A DNA stretch of 64,000 nt from Macrotis lagotis. Taxonomy: Eukaryota; Chordata; Mammalia; Peramelemorphia; Peramelidae. The stretch spans positions 183,064,508-183,128,507 of the forward strand of contig NC_133661.1 of the NCBI RefSeq assembly GCF_037893015.1, written 5' to 3'. This document shows positions 12,372 through 24,348 of the stretch, piece by piece (within the stretch, counting starts at the first letter, position 1; the number at the start of each line of letters is the position of its first letter). Under the pieces are notes generated by a model that was given only the letters and a program-made list of their open reading frames with translations, was not told the DNA's origin and searched no databases. Position numbers and translations under genes: made by a program.

Positions 12372-12690
12372 GAGCTAGCTAGGTGGCACAGTGGATAGAG
12401 CACTGGCCTTAGAGTCAGGATGACAGGAGTTGAAATTCAGCCTCAGACACTTAACACTTACTAGCTGTGTGATTTTGGGCAAGTCACTTAACATTGACTG
12501 CCTTGCAACCAGGGCCATTTCCAGTAGTCTCCATTCATATCTGGCCACTGGGTCTAGGTGACACTGGAGGAGAAAGTGAGACTGGTGACTTAGCCCAGCA
12601 CCCCCTAATTCAAATCCAATTGCTGTGCTTGTCATGGCATCTCCTCCCCTTTCAAGAACGAAGGACAATCATCATCATCATCAGTGTAAT
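12372..12690 (+). repeat. Long CORE-SINE with RTE-type 3' tail and ATC microsatellite end
   Basis: The tRNA-like head and core (12372-12510) continue into a second unique module (about 12510-12660: CCAGGGCCATTTCCAGTAGT...GAACGAAGGACAATC). It ends in ATC repeats where other SINEs end in poly-A. A non-A tail fits mobilisation by an RTE-type LINE. This is inference from the tail type. Confidence 0.65.
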
Positions 12691-14753
12691 GTGCTAAGAT
12701 GCTATTGCAATGTCTTGTAAGGTCGTTTTCCCTTATATTAAATGACCCTAGACTATGATGCTTTTTGAGTTCCTGTGTCATCTGCCTCCTCCCTTGATGT
12801 GATGTTGAGGTGATGCCACTTTTTACTGCTGACATAGTAAGTTTGTTCCAGGGGTCATCTTTCTTATTTAATTGCCAGATCTATTCTGCAGAGAGCTGGG
12901 AAATTACTTTTTTAAGTTTGCCAGAATTCTTGACAAAATAAGAAAGTTTTGTGAAGAAATTATAAGAATTTCTGGGAATAGACTTTGGTTATTTAGAAGA
13001 AATCTTTTTTTTTGCTTTTTTCAAACATTGACATTGACATTGAATGGATGATCTCTTCTATGTAGGGTGTTACTGTACTTAGGCATGGATTTGTTTCATG
13101 CTTTGGTTGATTGTGCCACTCATCACAAGTGCAAACATCTTCAAATTACCTTTCTCCTGAAGATTAAAGACTCTTAATTGGAATTCCTGTGAGTAAAATT
13201 CATGCTTTTTCTTATAAGGACCCAGGACAAAAATTATACCTTTGAAGTTTGTTTTTCTTTCAGTTCGCCTCACCCTTCTCTCCATTCTTGTTACCTTATC
13301 TACTTCCAGTGATTGATCTGTGGCAGAGAAGGCACTAGATAATTATAACTTATATTAAAGGATCAAAGGACAAAGAAGTCTTAAAGAACCAAAAAATTAA
13401 AATTTAATGGTGGAACCTTGACCAGTCAACAGGGGAAAAGATCTTTTTTCTTTTTTGGGTGGAAAGGTATGGGGGCTCTCTAGTGGTGTTTTCTTAAGAT
13501 GGGAGCAGGGGAATAGTGCATGCAAAGTGATACTCTTCTAGTTTAGTGTTAAGATCTTTCAGTATGAGGTTCAAACAGTTCTCAGTTCTGGGATTCTGTT
13601 CTAGTCACAGCCAAGTAAGATGCTCCAATCCCTTTATTCCTTCTTCTCTTGTTCCTGCCTCCCCATGTAGCCAGGGAAGGCTGAGTGTATTAAGGATTCA
13701 AGCCCTGACAGCTAGGAATGCCCTATATTCATATAGTGGTCAAAGTTCCTTGGTGCCCAGGAAGCCCTAGGCTTTATCAGCTACTCTGGGAGCAGCTCAG
13801 ATTCCATTAGTATGAAGGATACCAGCGTATTTCTTATCTGGTGATACCTATGGTTCTCCTCCTTCTCACCCCCATCTCCAGCCTCCCATAGTTTAGAGCA
13901 TGGCAGTATAGGCACTACAGCTATTATAGCTGGCTGCCTCTGCCAGACCAAGCTCTCATTCCTAGATGGTGGCATGTCAAAGGACGAAGTCTCCGTGCTT
14001 GGATCCAGATTCTCCTGAGAGGTCAGGGAATCATTTTTTTTCTGGAAGAGAATACAAAGAACCAATTATTGAGGGCAACTGGCTAGGAGTGCCTTAATAC
14101 AATGATATCAAACTCAAGTAGAAACATGAGCCACTAATATATACATAAGAATCTCCGTGGGCCACATTATTCACTAGGTTTTAAAATGTAATATTATCTG
14201 TTTTATTGTGTTTTCAAATTTGTTTTGTTAAATATTTTCCTATCTTAATCTAGATCTGTAAGACAGGGAAGAATACTCAGAAGCAAGTGTAGATTAGAAG
14301 ATGCAGGACAATGAATGAGATGTTGGGAGATGCCAAAGTCTATTATTTCCTACATATTTCCCTATCTGGAAAAAAAAAATGATCAAATAGGATATGTATA
14401 TTTGGTCCATTTGTGTTAGTAAGAAATAAAGTTTGTACATTCTGTGTTTATGTGACCCAATTTGAAGGATTAGAGTAAGCATTCTCCCTTATCTTTGAGA
14501 CTGCAATCTGAATGAGGCTTTTGTTTTTTTGAACCCTATCAGAGTCCAACAAAAGTTTGCATACATTTTATCTTTTCATTGCCACAATGAACTGATGAAG
14601 TGGTAGGTAGTGGAAACATTATCTCCCCGACTTTGTAAATGAGGAAGTTGTAGCTATGGAAGTTAAAAGACTTTGAGGTAAACCGTAGAGCCAGAGGCTC
14701 CAAATTCAGTGTTTTTATCCACTACAGCAGACGTTTCTTGTTTTAACTCTATT
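12691..14753. other. Intergenic, no gene recognised
   Basis: Mostly single-copy-looking sequence with short frames that have no domain signature. An ABHD4-type or olfactory-receptor-type coding match was looked for and not seen. Confidence 0.5.
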
Positions 14754-14769
14754 TACTTTTTCAGATTTG

Positions 14770-14931
14770 TTTTGTTTTTTTAGGTTTTTGCAAGGCAAAT
14801 GGGGTTAAGTGCCTTGCCCAAGGCCACACAGCTAGGTAATTATTAAGTGTCTGAGACCGGATTTGAACCCAAGTACTCCTGACTCCAAGGCCTGTGCTTT
14901 ATCCACTACGCCACCTAGCACCTAGCCGCCC
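14770..14931 (-). repeat. Marsupial tRNA-derived SINE (antisense)
   Basis: Full-length antisense copy with a 16-bp duplication TACTTTTTCAGATTTG at 14754-14769 and 14932-14947. A small internal duplication (CACCTAG) lies in the head. Confidence 0.93.
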
Positions 14932-14975
14932 TACTTTTTCAGATTTGAAAAATTTTAAATGAACTCCTTAGTGAC

Positions 14976-15150
14976 TTGAGAGTTAGCATGGTTTAGTGGA
15001 TACAAGCCTGACTTGAAGTTAGGAAGACCTAGATTCAAGTCTCCCATAAGCATATGGATTGTGTAATTATGAACACATCATTTAACCTCCTAGTTAAATT
15101 GCCCCAGCAACTTTAAGAATCTAAATTACAGACAAGGAGCTAATTAATCA
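14976..15150 (+). repeat. Old MIR/CORE-SINE copy
   Basis: A diverged head (GCATGGTTTAGTGGATACAA) is followed by a core-like region and a decayed tail. Confidence 0.6.
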
Positions 15151-15205
15151 GAGATTATCCCTCACTTTCTCAAAAAACAAATAAAGGAATGTTAAAAGAT
15201 ATAAT

Positions 15206-15334
15206 TTGGGGCATCTAGGTGACCCAGAGGAAAAATCTGACCTCAGATACTTAATAACAATTGCCTAGATGTTAAACTTTGGGCAAGTCACTTTTAACCC
15301 CATTGTCTTAAATAAATAAAATTTTTTAAAAAGA
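15206..15334 (+). repeat. SINE with head deletion
   Basis: GGGGCATCTAGGTGACCCAG joins directly to the core TGACCTCAGATACTTAATAA. About 35 bp of head are missing. The tail ends in TAAATAAATAAA. Confidence 0.8.
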
Positions 15335-15441
15335 GAGAAATATTTTGTTGGAGATCTAGAGCTGCTGGATCATCACAGTGAGATTTTCTGAGGACTCCAG
15401 TCCTCTGAGGGGAAGGGAAGAGGTTCTAAAGAGGGAAAAAA

Positions 15442-15611
15442 GGGGTGGCTAGGTGGTCCAGTGGATAGAGTACCAGCCCTGGAGTCAGGAATACCTGAGT
15501 TCAAATCTGGCCTCGGACACTTAATAATTACCTAGCTGTGTGGCCTTGGGCAAGTCACTTAATCCCATTGCCTTGCAAAAACTAAAAAAAAAAAAAATAA
15601 TAAAAAAATAA
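15442..15611 (+). repeat. Marsupial tRNA-derived SINE
   Basis: Full-length copy with a long A-rich tail broken by T residues. The likely duplication TAAAGAGKG flanks it. Confidence 0.9.
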
Positions 15612-18385
15612 AGAGTGAACAAAGACAATTATACAGTAAAGTGATACTTCATAAATTTACCCAGGGCTATCCTTAATTCTGCATGTGTTTGTAGTGAGAA
15701 TCACTTGTAGGCTGTGGTGATGTATAATCAATGTCTCCCTGTTGGATGATGTTGGGTGATGGAGCTGGTGTGAATGTTAACAGATCATCCCAAGGTAGTG
15801 CCACATATTCCCTTCCCCAATGCCCCAACCCCTACACTTACAATAGCCCCATTTCTCCTTTGGAAGTAATGGAGGAATCTCTTTCTCCTTCTTGTCTCTT
15901 CTAAGACTGGAACTTGTCCTTTGGTCCTTTGTTTTGACTTTTGTTTTCTGGAGTGGAGATTTCCCATCCTGTGACCTGGCCTCCCACCTGATCCCCCCCT
16001 AGGTTAAGGAGGCCACGATGTCTCAGCAAAGACTAACTGGAAAAGAGTCAGAAGAAGGAACTGTTTGTGACCTCATTTGTAGCCATGGCTACTGAAGACA
16101 GTTGAGTCTCCTGGTTGGGCCTTCTAGAAAAGCAGAGCCAGGTTTGGAGAGGGAAGAGATGGAAGTGTAAGAAAAGTAGGAAAGTAATTTTCGAGATGCT
16201 CCTTCTCTGTGGTGCCTTCTTGAAATGATTAGATAAGAGTTAAAAGACATCTGTCACCCTTTCTAGACTGAAACTAAGCCTACTCCTTATCTCAATCATA
16301 TATTCCATACCTAAAACTTAGGCATTTACAACTGCTGTTGTAATTACTCTTCCTTCCATCTTAATCTGTCATTCACATGTATCCACATCACTAAACTGGA
16401 AGATCTTGAAGTTGGAGGGAGAGGACTTCAGGATTGAACAAAGCAGGCAGATGAACTCTGTGCCTACCTTTAGCAAAAACCTAAAAATTGAACTAGGTCA
16501 AATAATAATCAAGAAATCCAGTGAGCAACTATCACCAGTGATGTTTGATATCCTAAAACTGTGTAAAATGTCAACCTTTCAGGTTGGAAGGAAGAGAACT
16601 CTAGTAAAAGCAATGCAAGACAGGCACAAAAACCTTGGCTCATTTAGAAACACATGTACCTTGAAGGACTCTGTATTTTGAGGAAACAAAAGGGGAAGAC
16701 TCCAGTAGAAAGTGCCAGGGTAGTTAGGAACATATAGCTGGGACCTTGAAAACCATGAGGAGGATCAGAGAGTGGCGTGATAGTAAATGTTTTAGCACCA
16801 ACTCTCTGGTATCCATGACAAACTTTTAAGAGTAATTTGCATTATGAATATATCCTCCATCACTTTTAAGTTCAAACAAACCAACAAATCAAGCTCTGAT
16901 TTGTAGCTGTTGATTTCTTGGTATTAAATACTTACACTGAAGATTTAATGATAGGCAGTTTGGATGCCCCATGAGCTCCTTTTAAGTGAACCCCTGACAG
17001 AGACCAGTGTTCAGACCAAGTCATTCCAGGCCTCTTCCATTCTGTCCTTGAGCCATTAGAGAGGGTCTGGAAGACCCAGCAATCTGAACTTTAAAGATCC
17101 TCAGTAGGCAAAGACTAGCCTACAAGATGGAAAAGAAACTAGCTGAGTCAATCACTCTACTTCAAAGTAGAGAAGAGTCAATCCCTAGTACAAAAGGCTA
17201 CTCCAGAAACTAAGGCTGTTGTGATAAGTAAACAGAGATATAGCAACCAAAATAGAAAATTTTTGTAGATTCAGAGATATTCCAACACACTCTCATAGAG
17301 GACTATCTACTGTAAAGAGAGATTCAAAGATGCTTTCCTATCATAGCTGTCATTTCTGCTTCAAGATCTTTTGGAGCAAAGCAAAATGACTTATGCTACA
17401 TAATAATCCTTTGCATATTTGAAATCAAGTTCCTGATAATTCTTTATTTTTTTTATATTCTTCTTATGACAGTTTCTAGACTGTTCACGGTTCTATTCCC
17501 ATTATTCCTGATAATACTAAAAACTTTATTAGACTGGAGGCTAGTTGCACATGAGGCTAATATACAGGGACTCTAAAAAGTTTACCAGTACATACAAAGG
17601 GCCCAAGAGAGTGGAACATAGTCAATAAACATTTAAGAGGCTACTAAATGCTAAGTGCTGGGTTATGCAAAAGACAACTTCTGGCCTCAAGGACCTCACA
17701 ATCCAATAGAGGAGTCAAGGAACAAACAAATATAAAGGAATTAATTTCAAGAAGGAAAGAACTAGACAAATTTTTCTTGTCAATATCCTTAAAAAGTAGG
17801 ATCTAGAACTTACCAGAATATTCTAGAAGTTTGTCTGACCAGTGTAGAATATATTAAAACTATTTTTCTTCATTTAAATTTCCTATTTTACTGCTCATTT
17901 GTATTCTTGCCTTCCTGATTATTTATCTTGCCTCCTAATCTAAGCTCCATGAAGGCAGGAAACCATTTATCTTTCGTACTCTCCACACTACCTATCTGGT
18001 ATAGTGCCTTACATATATTACTCAAATAACTGTCACTGAAGCTTTTTTTGGTGGTTATATTATTTGACTGTCAGATATCTACCATTAAAACAAGTGCAAA
18101 AATTTATACTTATTTCTATTAAATTTAATTTTTGTAGTTTCTGCTTACGACAAATCCTCATTTTATAACTATATTTTCAATTTAACTTCTTTTTTAGTGA
18201 AGGAAAAAAATTCCTTCAACAACTTCTCTATCCTACAATAAAAAGAAAAAAGAAAAAACCTCATTAGTAACTTGCATAGTGAAGCAAAACAAATTCTTGA
18301 AATATATAATACATTCTAATTGTAATGTGAGTCTGTCAACTCTGTTTTAGAAGATAAGTATTAGGTTTTACCAATGTTTCTTTGG
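15612..18385. other. Intergenic, no gene recognised
   Basis: No domain-bearing frame was seen. An old interspersed repeat fragment (GGCTACTAAATGCTAAGTGC... CTCAAGGACCTCACAATCC) lies at about 17625-17750. The rest is unassigned. Confidence 0.5.
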
Positions 18386-18387
18386 TG

Positions 18388-18412
18388 TTTGTATTGTATT
18401 GTATTGTATTGA
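18388..18412. repeat. Pentanucleotide microsatellite (TGTAT)n
   Basis: About five near-perfect TGTAT units. Confidence 0.85.
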
Positions 18413-18448
18413 TCATTTTTTTTTTAAGGCTTACAATGTTGTCTTTTT

Positions 18449-18682
18449 TGTTGTTTAGTTGTTTTCCAGTCATGCCCCATTTTGCAACCTCATTTTGGGG
18501 GTCTCTTTGCAAAAAAATACTGGAGTGGCTTGCCATTTCCTTCAAATCACTTTATAGATGAGGAAACCAATGCTGGGCCTTAGACACTTGCCCAGGGTCA
18601 CGCAAGTGTCTAAGGCCAGGTTTGAATTCAAGCAGAGTCCTCCTGACTGGTGTTCTATCTCCACTGCACCACCTCACTGCCC
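18449..18682 (-). repeat. Long CORE-SINE (antisense)
   Basis: Antisense copy of the longer family: a GTTGTTTAGTTGTTTTCCAGT tail module, the GGTCTCTTTGCAAA...TGGAGTGGCTTGCCATTTCC segment, then the core and the tRNA-like head. Confidence 0.8.
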
Positions 18683-18699
18683 TATTTGTCTTTACAATG

Positions 18700-19440
18700 T
18701 CATTATTAAATAAGTTGTTCCCCTAGATCTGTGCTCACCTTGCATCAGCTCATATAAATCTTTTCAGGTTTCTTTTTTATTTTTTCCTTCAATAATCAAG
18801 TATTTTTTCCCCCTCATCTCACCCTTCAGTAAAAAACAAAACTCTTGTAACAAGCATAGTTAAGGGGTGGCTAGGTGGCGCAGTGGATAAAGCACCAGCC
18901 CTGGAGTCAGGAGTACCTGAGTTCAAATCTGACCTCAGACATTTGATAATTACCTAGCTGTGTGGCCTTGGGAAAGTCACTTAACCCCATTTGCCTTGCA
19001 AAAACCTAAAAACAAAATGAAAACAACAAGCATAGTTAAGCAAAAACAAATTCTTATACTGACCATGTAAAAAATGTATATTTCATTTTGCATTTTATAT
19101 ATCACCTCCATGTCATGAAGTGATCAAGATTCTTTAATATTCCTCTGGAATAATGATTCAGCTTTGCAATGATCAAAGTTAAGAATTATGGTTTGTTTTG
19201 ACATAATATTGATTTTATATTTTACTGGTTTTGCTTATTTCACTTTGCATCATTTCATATGAATCTTTCCAAGTTTCTCTGAAACTATTTCTTATGGCAT
19301 AACAATATTTCATCATTTATATGCCATAATTTGTTTATGATATGTACCCCCTTAGTTCCATTTATTTGCCACTACAAAGAAAACTGCTGTAAAAACTACA
19401 TTGGCTTTGTTTGTGCTTTTTATATATCAAAATTAGTTTT
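18700..19440 (-). mobile_element. L1 3'UTR and 3' end (antisense)
   Basis: This reads in antisense as the marsupial L1 3' region (ATTTCACTTTGCATCATTTC, TCTTATGGCATAACAATATT, the final ORF2 codons and UTR). A SINE at 18865-19024 is inserted in it. Confidence 0.6.
18865..19024 (+). repeat. Marsupial tRNA-derived SINE
   Basis: Full-length copy with a perfect 16-bp duplication AACAAGCATAGTTAAG at 18849-18864 and 19025-19040. Confidence 0.95.
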
Positions 19441-19944
19441 ATATAATCAAAATTAGTCATTTTATTTTTGTGATCCTCTATCCTTTGTTTGGTAATGAAT
19501 TATCAATCTATCCATGAATCAGACATGATTTTTTTTTGTTGTTCTGTTTTGTTTGTGATGTGACCTTTTATAGCTAGGTAATATACCCCTTTGGAACTTA
19601 TATGAGGTGTGGGTCTAAGCCACATTTTTTCTAGTTTGCTATTGTTTTCATAGTAAGTTTTTCAAATAGTGAATTTTTATCTAAGTAGCTTGTGTCTTTG
19701 TTATTAAAACTAATCTATGAAGCTTTTTCCTTATTTATGTTATGTACTTACTCTATTCCCCGATAAATCTCTCTATATCTTAGCTAGTACCAAATTGTTT
19801 TGATGATTGCTGCTTGGTAATATTGAGATCTAATTATTTATTATGTTCCTTCCCCTTTTTTATTATCTCTCCTAATATTTTTGACTTTTTTGTTTTTAGA
19901 CAAATTTCTAGCAATTTTTTTAGTTCTAGAAAATAATCCTTTGA

Positions 19945-20150
19945 AGCAGTAATAGAAACAACACTGGGCCCAGAGGCAGAAAGTCCAGAGTTCATATTTG
20001 GCCTCAACACTTACTAGCTTTTTGACAAGTCACTTAATTTTTATTTAAATGGTAATAATATAGCATTTACCTCTCAGGATTACTGCGAATATCAAATAAG
20101 ATATGTGTAAAAAGTGCTTAGAATAGTGCCTGACACATAAGAGTTGCCTT
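19945..20150 (+). repeat. Old MIR/CORE-SINE copy
   Basis: Diverged head, CCTCAACACTTACTAGCTTT core and an AAAGTGCTTAGAATAGTGCC tail. Confidence 0.6.
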
Positions 20151-20329
20151 TGCTGAATATTTAAATTAATTTAGGCAAGGTTGTAATTTTCATTTTATTG
20201 GTTTGGCCTGCCTGTGAGCAAATTCCAACTTCAATTATTTTGAGTTGCATTTCCATAAACAGTTTTTGGTAGCAGTATTCATATTATTCCTATCAGTTTT
20301 TTGGGAGATAGACTATACCTTCTATGGTT

Positions 20330-20453
20330 ATTTTTGTTTTTGCAAGGAAATGGAGCTAAGTGACCTGTTGCAGGTCACACAACTAGATAATTAGTGTCTG
20401 AGGCCACATTTCCAGTGCCAGTGCTCTATCCACTGTACCAACTAGCTGCCCTT
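20330..20453 (-). repeat. Diverged SINE (antisense)
   Basis: GCAAGGAAATGGAGCTAAGT to CCACTGTACCAACTAGCTGC. More diverged than most copies here, with a deletion in the centre. Confidence 0.75.
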
Positions 20454-20879
20454 CTGTAGTTATTTTAAAGAGAAATTCTTTTTTTTCCTGCTGGACTTTA
20501 TTGGCAGTATACAGAAATGCTGATGATTCATGTGGATTTATTTTATATTCTGCAACTTTGCTAAAGCTATACTTAACTGTCTAGAATTAAGAACATTATA
20601 ATATCACCTGAAAAAAAGGGATTTAGTTTCTCTATCACTTTTTCCTTTAATTTCTTTTTTTTTTTGTTCTGGTCACTATAGGGAGCATTTCTAGACTCTG
20701 TTGAGACCTATTATGGACAGAGGAAAAAACAAACAACCCCCCCCCCCCCACCAAACCACAGAATCTAAATGTATACTATGTCGATTTTTTAAAAAAAAAA
20801 CTTCTCTTATGTTTTTCCTTCCTATATCATGGTTTTCTTTCTTTTCCCTTAGTCTTAATTCCTTACACAAAATGACTTA

Positions 20880-21030
20880 TATGTAAATGTTTTAAATACA
20901 TGTGCAACTTTATCAGGGAGTGAGGAGGGAAGGGAGGTTAGTAGAAAAATGTGTAACTTAGAAATCTGCAAATGGATAAATGTTGATAAACTACCAAGCT
21001 ATATAATTGGAAATATCATTTTTTAAAAAA
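20880..21030 (+). mobile_element. L1 3'UTR end (sense)
   Basis: The sequence GAGTGAGGAGGGAAGGGAGG with downstream TATATAATTGGAAATATCA and an A run matches the last part of the marsupial L1 3'UTR. Confidence 0.55.
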
Positions 21031-21099
21031 GGTCCTTTATTACATTTTTCTGCTGTTTTTAACAAATGCATTTTGCATTTTGTTAAAAAAGTTTTCTGT

Positions 21100-21410
21100 T
21101 TAGTCACAGGCATCCTTGGATTCTAGGTCTCTCTTCTTGTGGGGACCAAGATCAGACAGACTGTGCTGGGGTCCTGTTCCTTATCTCAAAATCTAATTAA
21201 TCTCTGATAGTCTCCTCTGTGGATCAATATTAGAAGTCCTTTTCCTTAGCCTGAGAACTGATCCTGAAGTTACCCCTTTCTAAGCAAGCAGGATCAGTGA
21301 CAGCTATGCCCACATATGAATCAGGGAATGAATTATGTATTAGCAGCAGAGCTGGGCTTGCATTGCTGCTTCCTCCTCCACCATCTTGGCAAGTCTCTCC
21401 TACATGTTTG
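21100..21410 (-). mobile_element. L1/HAL1-type 5' leader (antisense)
   Basis: On the minus strand this begins with a CCAAGATGGTGGAGGAGGAA-type leader, as do the L1 family 5' ends elsewhere in the window. No ORF1 was found adjoining it. Confidence 0.5.
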
Positions 21411-22010
21411 TCTTTTGTTCCTGAACTACTTGTGATTATATGAGACAGACATCCTTGTCTTAAAGTCCTTCATTTTCCTGCTTAGAAAGAGGTAAATCTA
21501 ATGAATCTTGGTTGGCTCTTTCTTGTCATGTGTCCAACTCCACACTCCAGGTGGAGAGCACAGCAATAAATTAAATCAGGTAAGCTCAATAGCGACTCAT
21601 CAGCCACCAGTATGTGACTCTTCCTCTTGTTGTAAATAACAAGAAAGTATCACCTTTGATGGCATCTTTAATTTCCTTTGCTATTTTGTGGCACATACAT
21701 TACAAATCTGGACTACATTCAAGGAACTCAATCTCATATCTCTAGTGTTCAGAAAACTCATCTTTTGCGTCATATCCTTCCCATCTCACTGAGTTTTGTT
21801 ACCCTTGGGATTCCTTAGAATACTTTTGGATATTTTTCTTGATTTCTTCTGTCCTTTTAATGGACTCCATCCAGATGAAATATAGCAAGATATTCTTCAA
21901 ATTTAGACTTTTCTTTTTGCAATTATAGAAGCAATTGGGGACCACCTCAGAAAGAGAAATGCAGTGGATACCATTCCAAGTCATTGGAAAATTTTCAGTT
22001 TCTGTCATAC
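21411..22010. other. Intergenic, nothing recognised
   Basis: About 600 bp between LINE and SINE copies, with no gene or repeat I can name. Confidence 0.5.
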
Positions 22011-22157
22011 ATTTTTTTTTTTTGCAAGGCAATGGAGTTAAGTGGCTTGCCCAAGGCCACATGGCTAGGTAATTATTAAGTGTCTGAGACCGGATTTGAA
22101 CCCAGGTACTCCTGACTCCAGGGCAGGTGCTTTATCCACTGTGCCACCTAGCCACCC
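22011..22157 (-). repeat. Marsupial tRNA-derived SINE (antisense)
   Basis: Full-length antisense copy with a T-rich tail. Flanked by imperfect TCATAYA repeats. Confidence 0.9.
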
Positions 22158-22239
22158 CTATCATATACCTTTTTAAAGATGTTGAGATCATCAACTAAAT
22201 TCCACGACTAACTCTGGAAACATCTTGGTTTCCATTTGT

Positions 22240-22370
22240 TCCTATTTTTTTTTCAGTTCTGTTGCTTTGTGACCCCATTTAGGGGTTTCTTGACAAAGAT
22301 ACTAGGGTGATTTGCCATTTCCTTCTCTGGTTCATTTTAGAGAAACTGAGGCAAACAGGCAACTCTGGGG
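22240..22370 (-). repeat. Long CORE-SINE fragment (antisense)
   Basis: The tail module (TTGCTTTGTGACCCCATTTA ... TTGCCATTTCCTTCTCTGG) runs to part of the core. Confidence 0.75.
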
Positions 22371-22569
22371 AAAGCCGTATGTATTCAGGAAATATTTTTC
22401 CACATACATGAGCTTCTCTAGTATAGCCTGAATATGTTACCTTGAATCCTCCATTAGGAGGTGAAAGTAAATATATTTCTTCCTTCTTTGAAGAATCTTA
22501 TTAGTGGTCAAGTCTCAACATCTTTCAGGTTCCACAAAACTTCAATTCTATTATTTTACTTGGCTATTC

Positions 22570-22801
22570 TGTTTGATGAAGCAACTGGATGACTTGGAGT
22601 CAGGAAAACCTGAGTTCAAATCCCAACTCAGACATGTTCTAGCTGTGTGATCCTGGGCAAATCACTTAACCTGTTTACCTCAAAATCCACTGTACGAGGA
22701 AATGGCAAACCAGTCCATTATCTGCCAAGAAAATCTCACTGACAGTATTGGTGTACTTTGGTCCTCAGGGTCACAAAAAGTCAGATATGACTAAACAACA
22801 A
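22570..22801 (+). repeat. Long CORE-SINE (sense), tail AACAACAA
   Basis: Head, core and the module ending AAAAGTCAGATATGACTAAA then CAACAA. Same family as 18449-18682 and 38540-38790 in the other orientation. Confidence 0.82.
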
Positions 22802-22859
22802 TCTGTGTTTAATAGGATCCCCAGAGCCCTAGACAAAATACTAATTAACAATAATTTAA

Positions 22860-24258
22860 GTATTTTCCTTATTTCTTTATTAATATAGAAAAAGGGTCCC
22901 AAGATGAACGGACTGGTACAAATACTGTTGAAATATATGGTCTAAAAAAATGAAACAAGAGGGGTAGATGGAAGATGCTCTGCATTAGGTGGCTATTTCA
23001 TTGACATTACCTAGCACCGCAGGGTAGAACCTACAGCAATGCCCCAATGAGGCATGGGAAGTTGACAGACCAAAAACAAGACTAAAATGGCAACAATGAC
23101 AAAGGACTGAGATTGAGGGTCACACAATGAGAACAATCTCTGCACTGAGGACAAGTTGGCATGAGGTTCCCTCCCCAATAGGACCAGGGCTTTGGGTTGG
23201 GGCTGCTAGCTGGTGGCCAAGAGTTTGTTAATTAAGAGGAGAGTCCAGCAGTGGGAGTGGGCTTGAAGTCACTGTCCTCATCTCCCCACCAGGGATCACT
23301 CTTAATCTATGAGGGGTTTTATCACCTAAGGCACAGAGGGAGACTCCAAGGTCTCCAAGTGAATAGTCAGGAGGGGGCAGCATAACACTGGACTCAGTCA
23401 ATGGCTCACTGCCAGCCTAAGCTGAGGTGGAATCAGGAGGGGGAGTGCTGCCCATCATAGGTGGGACTATATATATATATGGCAGTTGGACCAGCTTCAC
23501 AGCTTCATTCTCCAAGAATATAAAATTTGGAGATTCACTAAGTCTCAAGAGACCTGGGATGTAATCCCAAACTTTGCCACTGACTAACATTATGCCCTTA
23601 GAGAAGTCATTTATTTAAGCCTCCATTACCTCTGATGTAGGTGACTAGAGTAAATGATCTCTTAGGTCTCTCCTAGCAATAAGACTTAAAAAAAGTCATT
23701 CTAAGGAACCCAAAGACTAAGGTCCACTTCAGGCCTCACGATAGTTTCAATGTAATACAAGTGGGTATGTGATATGTGGGGTCTATCCCAGAGAAAAAAG
23801 GTGGGAAAATAAAAGGAGAAATGTTTCCACAAAGAGTCTATTCCCAGCAATAGTCATGGGAAATTCCCAATCTTCCCAATCCAAGAAAGACTTGATAGTT
23901 TTAGTTTCTCTGTTCTAGATGAGGGCACCTCTACCCTTTGGCACATTATGTACTGGGAGAGTAGAATACATGAAATTTCTTGGTTTATGTAATACTTAAA
24001 ACCAACTCATTGTTAACACTTTGGCAAAAGAGAACAGAATGGGATCTCAGATCCTTTATGAAAATCCCTAAAATGGGGAACTTCAGGACACTACTGCTTC
24101 TCATCTCCAGGATGTGGACATCACCCTCCTCCTGCTCCACCTATGAAGAATATGTGACTGCCTAGATGACATATTAGTTGGAAAGATAGGAGAGAGGGAA
24201 AAAGAGGGAGATGAGGACTGAGTCTCTGTGCTCTTTTTTTCTTCCTGAGGATGGCAGC
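22860..24258 (-). other. ABHD4: Likely ABHD4 3'UTR
   Basis: The roughly 1.4 kb after the ABHD4 stop is mostly single-copy and GC-richer than the flanking repeats. It has one MIR-like remnant at about 23540-23690. An AATAAA on the minus strand at 22876-22881 is the best poly-A signal candidate for a long 3'UTR. Another lies at 23610-23615 inside the MIR remnant. The true end cannot be fixed from sequence alone. Confidence 0.5.
22876..22881 (-). terminator. Candidate ABHD4 poly-A signal AATAAA
   Basis: This is a canonical hexamer on the minus strand, about 1.38 kb past the stop codon and just after the single-copy block ends. The alternative hexamer at 23610-23615 would give a 0.65-kb 3'UTR. 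Confidence 0.4.
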
Positions 24259-24348
24259 TCAGTCGACTGACTCACAAATCTCTTCCACCACAGAATTGAA
24301 GATGTGTGGTTGGTCTGCATAGACATGGTGTGAGGCACCCTCAATAGC
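24259..24348 (-). CDS. ABHD4: ABHD4 coding exon 7 (C-terminus and stop)
   Basis: The 90-nt coding part encodes [20 protein letters not shown] then VEEICESVD and the stop TGA at 24261-24259. The acceptor is CCTCCTGTAG. It contains the HX4D motif with the likely catalytic His320. Confidence 0.96.
   Translation of the reverse strand, partial: AIEGASHHVYADQPHIFNSVVEEICESVD

Larger units (their letters stand above)
19440..20700 (-). mobile_element. L1 ORF2-region fragment (antisense)
   Basis: Degenerate antisense L1 coding sequence. The stretch TTATATTCTGCAACTTTGCT at about 20550 corresponds to the well-known antisense L1 ORF2 segment. Interrupted by SINE copies at 19945-20150 and 20330-20453. 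Confidence 0.55.

Noticed and set aside
1-22800. Olfactory receptor or OXA1L coding exons (neighbours of ABHD4 in human)
   Set aside because: No seven-helix or OXA1-type frame was seen. The region is repeats and unassigned sequence.
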